Of a stretch of 64,000 nucleotides of DNA, positions 51,166-64,000 are shown piece after piece (positions within the stretch are counted from its first letter, which is position 1; each line of letters begins with the position of its first letter). Under the pieces are notes generated by a model. The model saw only the letters and a program-made list of their open reading frames with translations, did not search any database and was not told where the DNA came from. A program made the position numbers and the translations under genes. The stretch lies in the NCBI RefSeq assembly GCF_037038585.1, contig NC_092522.1, positions 126,276,661-126,340,660 on the forward strand, in the 5' to 3' direction. The stretch is from Patagioenas fasciata (lineage: Eukaryota; Chordata; Aves; Columbiformes; Columbidae).

Positions 51166-53445
51166 GAAGCCTGCCTTGCGCCTCTCAGACGATCCTGGGG
51201 TCTCGTTGTGCTCGAGGGGCCCAAGAGGCATCTCGGGTGCCATCCTGGGATCTGGAATGCTGGTCCTAATTGGCATAGTGCCAATCGGGTGCTGGATTCT
51301 TGTATCAGCCGCAGAAAGCGTGGATGGTTCTTGCATTTTGGGTGTTTCTGGTCAGTTGTGATTTATGGTGTCATTCTGGGCTGCATCAGCAGCTCTGCTC
51401 TCTACCCGTCCAGTGTAAGGGACTGGCACTTCAAGATGTTGGGAAGAAGTTCTTAGGTCGTGCCGCCATCTCTGTGTGTTTGCGCCAGTGCTGCTGTCTT
51501 GTAAGGGGCCGTGACGTTTGGCTCCTTTTTTTTCTGGGATTGTGATAGAGGCTCCTCGCCTTACTAATTGGGTGTAATAATTGGGTGCTGGTTTTCTTGT
51601 ATCAGCAGACGAAAGCGTGGACGGTTCTTGTGCCTTGGAAGTCGCTGGTCAGTTGTGTGTTCTGGTATCGCTGAGGGCTGCGTCGGCAGCTCTGCTCTCT
51701 ACCTATCCAGTCTCAGGGACTGGCACTTCAAGATGCTGGGAAGAAGTTATTAGTTCTTGCAGCAGCTTCTTGTGTTTGCGCTGTCTCTGTGTGTTTGCGC
51801 CAGTGCCGCCGTCTCACAAGGGGCCAAGACGATTGGCTCAGTTTTATTGTGGGGTTGTAGTAGAGACTCCTTGCCTCACCACTGCCTCCCTGTAGGTTTT
51901 TGGACGGTGCCGTGTCTGCTTTTGGCGTCTTTGTTGTGGAGCGTTTTTTGGTGGCGTTTCCGTCGTGTTGTCTATTGCGTTCTGTGGAGCGTCTGTCTGC
52001 ACGTGCGCACAGTTGGCTGAGAGCTGCTCTGCCCGGAGGTTTGGAGTCTGGGGTGGATGCACTGAGCTGTAGGAGTCCACGGTTAATCTGTGGACGTGTT
52101 AAATTGTGTAGGCAAAGGCTGTGCAGTCATCTGGGAAGGAGTAGCCGTGGGCAGTGGGGGGGACAGTCCCTTCCCCAGTGTTTTAGGGACGCAATTAGAG
52201 CTTCTGATGGGATTCCTGAATAGAAAGCAGACCTGTGGAATGGTCAAGCTGTAGATGAGCTCCTGGGTGACTTGTTGAATAACGTGATTTCAGATGCAGA
52301 GGGACAACTTGGCACGAAAAAGCCATGGAAGAGGCGAGCAGAGCGCCGTCAGCAGGAGGCTTTTAAGTGCACCATCAGAATTTGAGCGAAATTCCACTTG
52401 ACGTTGCTGCTGTCAGTCTTGGCTTTCACTGGTTTCCCCACGGCTCCCTAATGTTCGGGAGTTCAGAGTGGGCATTTTTTTTCCCCAAGGAGAGGCTATG
52501 CTTAAAAATGAGTTTGTTTCCTCAAAGAAGTGCAAGTCCGTTTGTGTAACCCGAGCCTAGTCAGGTTGTGTTTTACGGGCGGTAGCTGAACCTCTTTGTG
52601 GTCAACAGCGTGGCAGTCCAAAGCAAGGGCGGGCAGGCGGGCGAGCGGCCCAGGTAAGGGAGGGGGAGGCGGGCCCGTCCGCGGGCAGGCTGTGCTTCCG
52701 GGCAGCGTCCGAGCGGGTGCCTTTGTTTTTGCAGGTGCCGCAGACGAGCTCGGAGGAGCGAAGCCGCACGCCGACCAGCAGCAGCCGAGAAGGTGAGGCG
52801 GCGGTGGGAGTTGAAAAGCCCAGTGTCGCGTGGTGACTCGGTTCAGCGTTTCTTTCTTATTTTGCAGGCCCCTTTTGGGCCCTTTGGGCTTGGAGGAGCG
52901 TTTTCGGTGAGCTGGGGTAGGGGCTCAGAAGAGCATGGGGCTGGGGACTCACTCCAAGCGCTACGGTTCTTTTGTTTCTCGCTGTCTTAGGCGTCACGAG
53001 CGATGCGGGTTTCTGACTGCGCCCGAGGCACCACACGCTGAGCGGAACGCCGTGGAACTTAGCAGGAGGTGGGTGCTGCGGAAGGGGTCGGCGTTCACCC
53101 CGCCATACTGTGTGCTGGCACGGCTCGGTGAGCGTGTGTTTTCTCGTGTTACTGTAGATGTTGAAGAGGAACCCGGCGATGCGGGGAGATCCCTGTTAGC
53201 GCACGTGGCGTTTTCTCTGTTGAAGATGGATTCGGTCCCTTGGCCCTCTTAAAGATAAGTGGAGGCACGGGGGCTGGGAAGAGGCTGGGAATCGCAGGGA
53301 GGGGGGTAAAGTTCTGATAAGGGAAAGGGCCGTCCAGGAAAAGTCCCCTTTGGGTGGGTAAAGGACCCAGGGAATTTACAGTGTGATACCAGCATGTGCC
53401 GGGCAGGGCAGCTCCAGCCTCTGTGTGTGGTGTTGTGTAGCTTGG
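51166..53445 (+). repeat. Array B unit, copy 2
   Basis: It has AGCCGCAG near 51307 (shared only with copy 4) and private changes in the shared element near 52381 and 52415. Confidence 0.95.
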
Positions 53446-55726
53446 GAAGCCTGCCTTGCGCCTCTCAGACGATCCTGGGGTCTCGTTGTGCTCGAGGGGC
53501 CCAAGAGGCATCTCGGGTGCCATCCTGGGATCTGGAATGCTGGTCCTAATTGGCATAGTGCCAATCGGGTGCTGGATTCTTGTATCAGCAGCAGAAAGCG
53601 TGGATGGTTCTTGCATTTTGGGTGTTTCTGGTCAGTTGTGATTTATGGTGTCATTCTGGCCTGCATCAGCAGCTCTGCTCTCTACCCGTCCAGTGTAAGG
53701 GACTGGCACTTCAAGATGTTGGGAAGAAGTTCTTAGGTCGTGCCGCCGTCTCTGTGTGTTTGCGCCAGTGCTGCTGTCTTGTAAGGGGCCGTGACGTTTG
53801 GCTCCTTTTTTTTCTGGGATTGTGATAGAGGCTCCTCGCCTTACTAATTGGGTGTAATAATTGGGTGCTGGTTTTCTTGTATCAGCAGACGAAAGCGTGG
53901 ACGGTTCTTGTGCCTTGGAAGTCGCTGGTCAGTTGTGTTTTCTGGTATCGCTGAGGGCTGCGTCGGCAGCTCTGCTCTCTACCTATCCAGTCTCAGGGAC
54001 TGGCACTTCAAGATGCTGGGAAGAAGTTATTAGTTCTTGCAGCAGCTTCTTGTGTTTGCGCTGTCTCTGTGTGTTTGCGCCAGTGCCGCCGTCTCACAAG
54101 GGGCCAAGACGATTGGCTCAGTTTTATTGTGGGGTTGTAGTAGAGACTCCTTGCCTCACCACTGCCTCCCTGTAGGTTTTTGGACGGTGCCGTGTCTGCT
54201 TTTGGCGTCTTTGTTGTGGAGCGTTTTTTGGTGGCGTTTCCGTCGTGTTGTCTATTGCGTTCTGTGGAGCGTCTGTCTGCACGTGCGCACAGTTGGCTGA
54301 GAGCTGCTCTGCCCGGAGGTTTGGAGTCTGGGGTGGATGCACTGAGCTGTAGGAGTCCACGGTTAATCTGTGGACGTGTTAAATTGTGTAGGCAAAGGCT
54401 GTGCAGTCATCTGGGAAGGAGTAGCCGTGGGCAGTGGCGGGGACAGTCCCTTCCCCAGTGTTTTAGGGACGCAATTAGAGCTTCTGATGGGATTCCTGAA
54501 TAGAAAGCAGACCTGTGGAATGGTCAAGCTGTAGATGAGCTCCTGGGTGACTTGTTGAATAACGTGATTTCAGATGCAGAGGGACAACTTGGCACGAAAA
54601 AGCCATGGAAGAGGCGAGCAGAGCGCCGTCAGCAGGAGGCTTTTAAGTGCACCATCAGAATTGGAGCGAAATTCCACTTGACGTTGCTGCTGTCGGTCTT
54701 GGCTTTCACTGGTTTCCCCACGGCTCCCTAATGTTCGGGAGTTCAGAGTGGGCATTTTTTTTCCCCAAGGAGAGGCTATGCTTAAAAATGAGTTTGTTTC
54801 CTCAAAGAAGTGCAAGTCCGTTTGTGTAACCCGAGCCTAGTCAGGTTGTGTTTTACGGGCGGTAGCTGAACCTCTTTGTGGTCAACAGCGTGGCAGTCCA
54901 AAGCAAGGGCGGGCAGGCGGGCGAGCGGCCCAGGTAAGGGAGGGGGAGGCGGGCCCGTCCGCGGGCAGGCTGTGCTTCCGGGCAGCGTCCGAGCGGGTGC
55001 CTTTGTTTTTGCAGGTGCCGCAGACGAGCTCGGAGGAGCGAAGCCGCACGCCGACCAGCAGCAGCCGAGAAGGTGAGGCGGCGGTGGGAGTTGAAAAGCC
55101 CAGTGTCGTGTGGTGACTCGGTTCAGCGTTTCTTTCTTATTTTGCAGGCCCCTTTTGGGCCCTTTGGGCTTGGAGGAGCGTTTTCGGTGAGCTGGGGTAG
55201 GGGCTCAGAAGAGCATGGGGCTGGGGACTCACTCCAAGCGCTACGGTTCTTTTGTTTCTCGCTGTCTTAGGCGTCACGAGCGATGCGGGTTTCTGACTGC
55301 GCCCGAGGCACCACACGCTGAGCGGAACGCCGTGGAACTTAGCAGGAGGTGGGTGCTGCGGAAGGGGTCGGCGTTCACCCCGCGATACTGTGTGCTGGCA
55401 CGGCTCGGTGAGCGTGTGTTTTCTCGTGTTACTGTAGATGTTGAAGAGGAACCCGGCGATGCGGGGAGATCCCTGTTAGCGCACGTGGCGTTTTCTCTGT
55501 TGAAGATGGATTCGGTCCCTTGGCCCTCTTAAAGATAAGTGGAGGCACGGGGGCTGGGATAGAGGCTGGGAATCGCAGGGAGGGGGGTAAAGTTCTGATA
55601 AGGGAAAGGGCCGTCCAGGAAAAGTCCCCTTTGGGTGGGTAAAGGGCCCAGGGAATTTACAGTGCGATACCAGCATGTGCCGGGCAGGGCAGCTCCAGCC
55701 TCTGTGTGTGGTGTTGTGTAGCTCGG
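53446..55726 (+). repeat. Array B unit, copy 3 (2281 bp)
   Basis: It carries a one-base T insertion near 55560 (GGGATAGAGG instead of GGGAAGAGG) and shares TGGCCTGC with copy 1. Confidence 0.95.
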
Positions 55727-58006
55727 GAAGCCTGCCTTGCGCCTGTCAGACGATCCTGGGGTCTCGTTGTGCTCGAGGGGCCCAAGAGGCATCTCGGGTG
55801 CCATCCTGGGATCTGGAATGCTGGTCCTAATTGGCATAGTGCCAATCGGGTGCTGGATTCTTGTATCAGCCGCAGAAAGCGTGGATGGTTCTTGCATTTT
55901 GGGTGTTTCTGGTCAGTTGTGATTTATGGTGTCATTCTGGGCTGCATCAGCAGCTCTGCTCTCTACCCGTCCAGTGTAAGGGACTGGCACTTCAAGATGT
56001 TGGGAAGAAGTTCTTAGGTCGTGCCGCCGTCTCTGTGTGTTTGCGCCAGTGCTGCTGTCTTGTAAGGGGCCGTGACGTTTGGCTCCTTTTTTTTCTGGGA
56101 TTGTGATAGAGGCTCCTCGCCTTACTAATTGGGTGTAATAATTGGGTGCTGGTTTTCTTGTATCAGCAGACGAAAGCGTGGACGGTTCTTGTGCCTTGGA
56201 AGTCGCTGGTCAGTTGTGTTTTCTGGTATCGCTGAGGGCTGCGTCGGCAGCTCTGCTCTCTACCTATCCAGTCTCAGGGACTGGCACTTCAAGATGCTGG
56301 GAAGAAGTTATTAGTTCTTGCAGCAGCTTCTTGTGTTTGCGCTGTCTCTGTGTGTTTGCGCCAGTGCCGCCGTCTCACAAGGGGCCAAGACGATTGGCTC
56401 AGTTTTATTGTGGGGTTGTAGTAGAGACTCCTTGCCTCACCACTGCCTCCCTGTAGGTTTTTGGACGGTGCCGTGTCTGCTTTTGGCGTCTTTGTTGTGG
56501 AGCGTTTTTTGGTGGCGTTTCCGTCGTGTTGTCTATTGCGTTCTGTGGAGCGTCTGTCTGCACGTGCGCACAGTTGGCTGAGAGCTGCTCTGCCCGGAGG
56601 TTTGGAGTCTGGGGTGGATGCACTGAGCTGTAGGAGTCCACGGTTAATCTGTGGACGTGTTAAATTGTGTAGGCAAAGGCTGTGCAGTCATCTGGGAAGG
56701 AGTAGCCGTGGGCAGTGGCGGGGACAGTCCCTTCCCCAGTGTTTTAGGGACGCAATTAGAGCTTCTGATGGGATTCCTGAATAGAAAGCAGACCTGTGGA
56801 ATGGTCAAGCTGTAGATGAGCTCCTGGGTGACTTGTTGAATAACGTGATTTCAGATGCAGAGAGACAACTTGGCATGAAAAAGCCATGGAAGAGGCGAGC
56901 AGAGCGCCGTCAGCAGGAGGCTTTTAAGTGCACCATCAGAATTGGAGCGAAATTCCACTTGACGTTGCTGCTGTCGGTCTTGGCTTTCACTGGTTTCCCC
57001 ACGGCTCCCTAATGTTCGGGAGTTCAGAGTGGGCATTTTTTTTCCCCAAGGAGAGGCTATGCTTAAAAATGAGTTTGTTTCCTCAAAGAAGTGCAAGTCC
57101 GTTTGTGTAACCCGAGCCTAGTCAGGTTGTGTTTTACGGGCGGTAGCTGAACCTCTTTGTGGTCAACAGCGTGGCAGTCCAAAGCAAGGGCGGGCAGGCG
57201 GGCGAGCGGCCCAGGTAAGGGAGGGGGAGGCGGGCCCGTCCGCGGGCAGGCTGTGCTTCCGGGCAGCGTCCGAGCGGGTGCCTTTGTTTTTGCAGGTGCC
57301 GCAGACGAGCTCGGAGGAGCGAAGCCGCACGCCGACCAGCAGCAGCCGAGAAGGTGAGGCGGCGGTGGGAGTTGAAAAGCCCAGTGTCGCGTGGTGACTC
57401 GGTTCAGCGTTTCTTTCTTATTTTGCAGGCCCCTTTTGGGCCCTTTGGGCTTGGAGGAGCGTTTTCGGTGAGCTGGGGTAGGGGCTCAGAAGAGCATGGG
57501 GCTGGGGACTCACTCCAAGCGCTACGGTTCTTTTGTTTCTCGCTGTCTTAGGCGTCACGAGCGATGCGGGTTTCTGACTGCACCCGAGGCACCACACGCT
57601 GAGCGGAACGCCGTGGAACTTAGCAGGAGGTGGGTGCTGCGGAAGGGGTCGGCGTTCACCCCGCGATACTGTGTGCTGGCACGGCTCGGTGAGCGTGTGT
57701 TTTCTCGTGTTACTGTAGATGTTGAAGAGGAACCCGGCGATGCGGGGAGATCCCTGTTAGCGCACGTGGCGTTTTCTCTGTTGAAGATGGATTCGGTCCC
57801 TTGGCCCTCTTAAAGATAAGTGGAGGCACGGGGGCTGGGAAGAGGCTGGGAATCGCAGGGAGGGGGGTAAAGTTCTGATAAGGGAAAGGGCCGTCCAGGA
57901 AAAGTCCCCTTTGGGTGGGTAAAGGGCCCAGGGAATTTACAGTGCGATACCAGCATGTGCCGGGCAGGGCAGCTCCAGCCTCTGTGTGTGGTGTTGTGTA
58001 GCTTGG
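55727..58006 (+). repeat. Array B unit, copy 4
   Basis: It shares AGCCGCAG and CTCGGGAAG with copy 2, and has GGCATGAAAAAG in common with copies 5 and 6. Confidence 0.95.
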
Positions 58007-60286
58007 GAAGCCTGCCTTGCGCCTCTCAGACGATCCTGGGGTCTCGTTGTGCTCGAGGGGCCCAAGAGGCATCTCGGGTGCCATCCTGGGATCTGGAATG
58101 CTGGTCCTAATTGGCATAGTGCCAATCGGGTGCTGGATTCTTGTATCAGCAGCAGAAAGCGTGGATGGTTCTTGCATTTTGGGTGTTTCTGGTCAGTTGT
58201 GATTTATGGTGTCATTCTGGGCTGCATCAGCAGCTCTGCTCTCTACCCGTCCAGTGTAAGGGACTGGCACTTCAAGATGTTGGGAAGAAGTTCTTAGGTC
58301 GTGCCGCCGTCTCTGTGTGTTTGCGCCAGTGCTGCTGTCTTGTAAGGGGCCGTGACGTTTGGCTCCTTTTTTTTCTGGGATTGTGATAGAGGCTCCTCGC
58401 CTTACTAATTGGGTGTAATAATTGGGTGCTGGTTTTCTTGTATCAGCAGACGAAAGCGTGGACGGTTCTTGTGCCTTGGAAGTCGCTGGTCAGTTGTGTT
58501 TTCTGGTATCGCTGAGGGCTGCGTCGGCAGCTCTGCTCTCTACCTATCCAGTCTCAGGGACTGGCACTTCAAGATGCTGGGAAGAAGTTATTAGTTCTTG
58601 CAGCAGCTTCTTGTGTTTGCGCTGTCTCTGTGTGTTTGCGCCAGTGCCGCCGTCTCACAAGGGGCCAAGACGATTGGCTCAGTTTTATTGTGGGGTTGTA
58701 GTAGAGACTCCTTGCCTCACCACTGCCTCCCTGTAGGTTTTTGGACGGTGCCGTGTCTGCTTTTGGCGTCTTTGTTGTGGAGCGTTTTTTGGTGGCGTTT
58801 CCGTCGTGTTGTCTATTGCGTTCTGTGGAGCGTCTGTCTGCACGTGCGCACAGTTGGCTGAGAGCTGCTCTGCCCGGAGGTTTGGAGTCTGGGGTGGATG
58901 CACTGAGCTGTAGGAGTCCACGGTTAATCTGTGGACGTGTTAAATTGTGTAGGCAAAGGCTGTGCAGTCATCTGGGAAGGAGTAGCCGTGGGCAGTGGCG
59001 GGGACAGTCCCTTCCCCAGTGTTTTAGGGACGCAATTAGAGCTTCTGATGGGATTCCTGAATAGAAAGCAGACCTGTGGAATGGTCAAGCTGTAGATGAG
59101 CTCCTGGGTGACTTGTTGAATAACGTGATTTCAGATGCAGAGGGACAACTTGGCATGAAAAAGCCATGGAAGAGGCGAGCAGAGCGCCGTCAGCAGGAGG
59201 CTTTTAAGTGCACCATCAGAATTGGAGCGAAATTCCACTTGACGTTGCTGCTGTCGGTCTTGGCTTTCACTGGTTTCCCCACGGCTCCCTAATGTTCGGG
59301 AGTTCAGAGTGGGCATTTTTTTTCCCCAAGGAGAGGCTATGCTTAAAAATGAGTTTGTTTCCTCAAAGAAGTGCAAGTCCGTTTGTGTAACCCGAGCCTA
59401 GTCAGGTTGTGTTTTACGGGCGGTAGCTGAACCTCTTTGTGGTCAACAGCGTGGCAGTCCAAAGCAAGGGCGGGCAGGCGGGCGAGCGGCCCAGGTAAGG
59501 GAGGGGGAGGCGGGCCCGTCCGCGGGCAGGCTGTGCTTCCGGGCAGCGTCCGAGCGGGTGCCTTTGTTTTTGCAGGTGCCGCAGACGAGCTCGGAGGAGC
59601 GAAGCCGCACGCCGACCAGCAGCAGCCGAGAAGGTGAGGCGGCGGTGGGAGTTGAAAAGCCCAGTGTCGCGTGGTGACTCGGTTCAGCGTTTCTTTCTTA
59701 TTTTGCAGGCCCCTTTTGGGCCCTTTGGGCTTGGAGGAGCGTTTTCGGTGAGCTGGGGTAGGGGCTCAGAAGAGCATGGGGCTGGGGACTCACTCCAAGC
59801 GCTACGGTTCTTTTGTTTCTCGCTGTCTTAGGCGTCACGAGCGATGCGGGTTTCTGACTGCGCCCGAGGCACCACACGCTGAGCGGAACGCCGTGGAACT
59901 TAGCAGGAGGTGGGTGCTGCGGAAGGGGTCGGCGTTCACCCCGCGATACTGTGTGCTGGCACGGCTCGGTGAGCGTGTGTTTTCTCGTGTTACTGTAGAT
60001 GTTGAAGAGGAACCCGGCGATGCGGGGAGATCCCTGTTAGCGCACGTGGCGTTTTCTCTGTTGAAGATGGATTCGGTCCCTTGGCCCTCTTAAAGATAAG
60101 TGGAGGCACGGGGGCTGGGAAGAGGCTGGGAATCGCAGGGAGGGGGGTAAAGTTCTGATAAGGGAAAGGGCCGTCCAGGAAAAGTCCCCTTTGGGTGGGT
60201 AAAGGGCCCAGGGAATTTACAGTGCGATACCAGCATGTGCCGGGCAGGGCAGCTCCAGCCTCTGTGTGTGGTGTTGTGTAGCTTGG
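58007..60286 (+). repeat. Array B unit, copy 5
   Basis: It is nearly identical to copy 6. It has AGCAGCAG, GGGCTGC and GGCATGAAAAAG. Confidence 0.95.
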
Positions 60287-62566
60287 GAAGCCTGCCTTGC
60301 GCCTCTCAGACGATCCTGGGGTCTCGTTGTGCTCGAGGGGCCCAAGAGGCATCTCGGGTGCCATCCTGGGATCTGGAATGCTGGTCCTAATTGGCATAGT
60401 GCCAATCGGGTGCTGGATTCTTGTATCAGCAGCAGAAAGCGTGGATGGTTCTTGCATTTTGGGTGTTTCTGGTCAGTTGTGATTTATGGTGTCATTCTGG
60501 GCTGCATCAGCAGCTCTGCTCTCTACCCGTCCAGTGTAAGGGACTGGCACTTCAAGATGTTGGGAAGAAGTTCTTAGGTCGTGCCGCCATCTCTGTGTGT
60601 TTGCGCCAGTGCTGCTGTCTTGTAAGGGGCCGTGACGTTTGGCTCCTTTTTTTTCTGGGATTGTGATAGAGGCTCCTCGCCTTACTAATTGGGTGTAATA
60701 ATTGGGTGCTGGTTTTCTTGTATCAGCAGACGAAAGCGTGGACGGTTCTTGTGCCTTGGAAGTCGCTGGTCAGTTGTGTTTTCTGGTATCGCTGAGGGCT
60801 GCGTCGGCAGCTCTGCTCTCTACCTATCCAGTCTCAGGGACTGGCACTTCAAGATGCTGGGAAGAAGTTATTAGTTCTTGCAGCAGCTTCTTGTGTTTGC
60901 GCTGTCTCTGTGTGTTTGCGCCAGTGCCGCCGTCTCACAAGGGGCCAAGACGATTGGCTCAGTTTTATTGTGGGGTTGTAGTAGAGACTCCTTGCCTCAC
61001 CACTGCCTCCCTGTAGGTTTTTGGACGGTGCCGTGTCTGCTTTTGGCGTCTTTGTTGTGGAGCGTTTTTTGGTGGCGTTTCCGTCGTGTTGTCTATTGCG
61101 TTCTGTGGAGCGTCTGTCTGCACGTGCGCACAGTTGGCTGAGAGCTGCTCTGCCCGGAGGTTTGGAGTCTGGGGTGGATGCACTGAGCTGTAGGAGTCCA
61201 CGGTTAATCTGTGGACGTGTTAAATTGTGTAGGCAAAGGCTGTGCAGTCATCTGGGAAGGAGTAGCCGTGGGCAGTGGCGGGGACAGTCCCTTCCCCAGT
61301 GTTTTAGGGACGCAATTAGAGCTTCTGATGGGATTCCTGAATAGAAAGCAGACCTGTGGAATGGTCAAGCTGTAGATGAGCTCCTGGGTGACTTGTTGAA
61401 TAACGTGATTTCAGATGCAGAGGGACAACTTGGCATGAAAAAGCCATGGAAGAGGCGAGCAGAGCGCCGTCAGCAGGAGGCTTTTAAGTGCACCATCAGA
61501 ATTGGAGCGAAATTCCACTTGACGTTGCTGCTGTCGGTCTTGGCTTTCACTGGTTTCCCCACGGCTCCCTAATGTTCGGGAGTTCAGAGTGGGCATTTTT
61601 TTTCCCCAAGGAGAGGCTATGCTTAAAAATGAGTTTGTTTCCTCAAAGAAGTGCAAGTCCGTTTGTGTAACCCGAGCCTAGTCAGGTTGTGTTTTACGGG
61701 CGGTAGCTGAACCTCTTTGTGGTCAACAGCGTGGCAGTCCAAAGCAAGGGCGGGCAGGCGGGCGAGCGGCCCAGGTAAGGGAGGGGGAGGCGGGCCCGTC
61801 CGCGGGCAGGCTGTGCTTCCGGGCAGCGTCCGAGCGGGTGCCTTTGTTTTTGCAGGTGCCGCAGACGAGCTCGGAGGAGCGAAGCCGCACGCCGACCAGC
61901 AGCAGCCGAGAAGGTGAGGCGGCGGTGGGAGTTGAAAAGCCCAGTGTCGCGTGGTGACTCGGTTCAGCGTTTCTTTCTTATTTTGCAGGCCCCTTTTGGG
62001 CCCTTTGGGCTTGGAGGAGCGTTTTCGGTGAGCTGGGGTAGGGGCTCAGAAGAGCATGGGGCTGGGGACTCACTCCAAGCGCTACGGTTCTTTTGTTTCT
62101 CGCTGTCTTAGGCGTCACGAGCGATGCGGGTTTCTGACTGCGCCCGAGGCACCACACGCTGAGCGGAACGCCGTGGAACTTAGCAGGAGGTGGGTGCTGC
62201 GGAAGGGGTCGGCGTTCACCCCGCGATACTGTGTGCTGGCACGGCTCGGTGAGCGTGTGTTTTCTCGTGTTACTGTAGATGTTGAAGAGGAACCCGGCGA
62301 TGCGGGGAGATCCCTGTTAGCGCACGTGGCGTTTTCTCTGTTGAAGATGGATTCGGTCCCTTGGCCCTCTTAAAGATAAGTGGAGGCACGGGGGCTGGGA
62401 AGAGGCTGGGAATCGCAGGGAGGGGGGTAAAGTTCTGATAAGGGAAAGGGCCGTCCAGGAAAAGTCCCCTTTGGGTGGGTAAAGGGCCCAGGGAATTTAC
62501 AGTGCGATACCAGCATGTGCCGGGCAGGGCAGCTCCAGCCTCTGTGTGTGGTGTTGTGTAGCTTGG
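60287..62566 (+). repeat. Array B unit, copy 6
   Basis: It is distinguished by GCCGCCATCTC near 60588, a variant otherwise seen only in copy 2. Confidence 0.95.
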
Positions 62567-64000
62567 GAAGCCTGCCTTGCGCCTCTCAGACGATCCTGGG
62601 GTCTCGTTGTGCTCGAGGGGCCCAAGAGGCATCTCGGGTGCCATCCTGGGATCTGGAATGCTGGTCCTAATTGGCATAGTGCCAATCGGGTGCTGGATTC
62701 TTGTATCAGCAGCAGAAAGCGTGGATGGTTCTTGCATTTTGGGTGTTTCTGGTCAGTTGTGATTTATGGTGTCATTCTGGGCTGCATCAGCAGCTCTGCT
62801 CTCTACCCGTCCAGTGTAAGGGACTGGCACTTCAAGATGTTGGGAAGAAGTTCTTAGGTCGTGCCGCCGTCTCTGTGTGTTTGCGCCAGTGCTGCTGTCT
62901 TGTAAGGGGCCGTGACGTTTGGCTCCTTTTTTTTCTGGGATTGTGATAGAGGCTCCTCGCCTTACTAATTGGGTGTAATAATTGGGTGCTGGTTTTCTTG
63001 TATCAGCAGACGAAAGCGTGGACGGTTCTTGTGCCTTGGAAGTCGCTGGTCAGTTGTGTTTTCTGGTATCGCTGAGGGCTGCGTCGGCAGCTCTGCTCTC
63101 TACCTATCCAGTCTCAGGGACTGGCACTTCAAGATGCTGGGAAGAAGTTATTAGTTCTTGCAGCAGCTTCTTGTGTTTGCGCTGTCTCTGTGTGTTTGCG
63201 CCAGTGCCGCCGTCTCACAAGGGGCCAAGACGATTGGCTCAGTTTTATTGTGGGGTTGTAGTAGAGACTCCTTGCCTCACCACTGCCTGCCTGTAGGTTT
63301 TTGGACGGTGCCGTGTCTGCTTTTGGCGTCTTTGTTGTAGAGCGTTTTTTGGTGGCGTTTCCGTCGTGTTGTCTATTGCGTTCTGTGGAGCGTCTGTCTG
63401 CACGTGCGCACAGTTGGCTGAGAGCTGCTCTGCCCGGAGGTTTGGAGTCTGGGGTGGATGCACTGAGCTGTAGGAGTCCACGGTTAATCTGTGGACGTGT
63501 TAAATTGTGTAGGCAAAGGCTGTGCAGTCATCTGGGAAGGAGTAGCCGTGGGCAGTGGCGGGGACAGTCCCTTCCCCAGTGTTTTAGGGACGCAATTAGA
63601 GCTTCTGATGGGATTCCTGAATAGAAAGCAGACCTGTGGAATGGTCAAGCTGTAGATGAGCTCCTGGGTGACTTGTTGAATAACGTGATTTCAGATGCAG
63701 AGGGACAACTTGGCACGAAAAAGCCATGGAAGAGGCGAGCAGAGCGCCGTCAGCAGGAGGCTTTTAAGTGCACCATCAGAATTGGAGCGAAATTCCACTT
63801 GGCGTTGCTGCTGTCGGTCTTGGCTTTCACTGGTTTCCCCACGGCTCCCTAATGTTCGGGAGTTCAGAGTGGGCATTTTTTTTCCCCAAGGAGAGGCTAT
63901 GCTTAAAAATGAGTTTGTTTCCTCAAAGAAGTGCAAGTCCGTTTGTGTAACCCGAGCCTAGTCAGGTTGTGTTTTACGGGCGGTAGCTGAACCTCTTTGT
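62567..64000 (+). repeat. Array B unit, copy 7 (cut by window end)
   Basis: The first ~1434 bp of the unit are present. Private changes include CTGCCTGCCTG near 63288 and TTGTAGAGCG near 63338. GGCACGAAAAAG groups it with copies 1-3 rather than its neighbours 4-6. Confidence 0.95.

Larger units (their letters stand above)
48886..64000 (+). repeat. Macrosatellite array B, 2280-bp unit, ~6.6 copies
   Basis: Six complete head-to-tail copies and one partial copy run off the right edge. The period is 2280 bp except for the third unit (2281), which has an inserted T near 55560. Copies differ by a handful of single bases. Shared variants link copies 1 with 3 and 2 with 4 in the left part of the unit, while copies 3-7 share others, so the array has been remodelled in blocks. 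Each unit contains the NFI palindrome, an internal duplication, the element shared with array A, and a cluster of short candidate exons. Confidence 0.97.

Noticed and set aside
48886-64000. CRISPR array or rDNA-type repeat
   Set aside because: Units are 2280 bp with no short repeat-spacer pattern and no rRNA sequence. Splice signals and CCAAT promoters point to a eukaryotic macrosatellite.
1-64000. Assignment to a W or germline-restricted chromosome
   Set aside because: Ampliconic repeats fit such places, but nothing in the sequence identifies the chromosome, and the minisatellites fit GC-rich microchromosomes at least as well.

Overview
This window looks like vertebrate, and most likely galliform bird, nuclear DNA. 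Three things point that way: CpG-rich CCAAT/GC-box promoters with intron-style splice sites, GC-rich minisatellites built on 'CCCCACAGCACCCCATAG' phrases (from memory typical of chicken-type microchromosomes), and endogenous-retrovirus relics. The placement is inference. Nothing resembles a bacterial operon, and almost all open frames are shadows of repeats or pyrimidine-rich strands.

Region 1 (1-38171) is a head-to-tail macrosatellite, array A, with a unit of about 8.58 kb. There are four full-length copies in the window's phase and a fifth that is truncated and carries a 1.8-kb deletion. Each full unit holds pyrimidine-rich tracts, a CCAAT/GC-box promoter-like block, a T-tract/A-tract palindrome centred on CACGTG, a 264-bp internal duplication, plus-strand candidate exons, a minus-strand last exon of an NPFF-receptor-2-like GPCR (TM4-TM7 and tail only), a plus-strand retroviral RNase H remnant, and an AT-rich spacer.

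Region 2 (38172-48885) is mostly single-copy. It contains an AT-rich stretch, GC-rich minisatellites, a strong promoter-like block with six ATTGG boxes (40.2-40.8 kb), and a candidate plus-strand transcription unit ending at AATAAA at 45211. After that come TGACAGAGCC-type repeats, three diverged copies of a module with conserved donor sites and a signal-peptide-like mini-ORF, a solo LTR on the minus strand, and diverged relatives of the next repeat.

Region 3 (48886-64000, running off the window) is a second macrosatellite, array B, with a 2280-bp unit in six complete copies plus one partial. Each unit has an internal ~300-bp duplication, a perfect NFI palindrome, and a set of short exons with consensus splice sites that share one reading frame. 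Arrays A and B also share a ~196-bp element at roughly 90 % identity.

No complete, confidently functional protein-coding gene is visible. The best-recognised coding piece is the GPCR exon, which lacks TM1-TM3 and has lost the NPxxY tyrosine. The most interesting reading is that both arrays are transcribed, spliced tandem loci, possibly non-coding or small-RNA-producing, with array A carrying receptor sequence antisense to its own candidate transcript. That remains inference.
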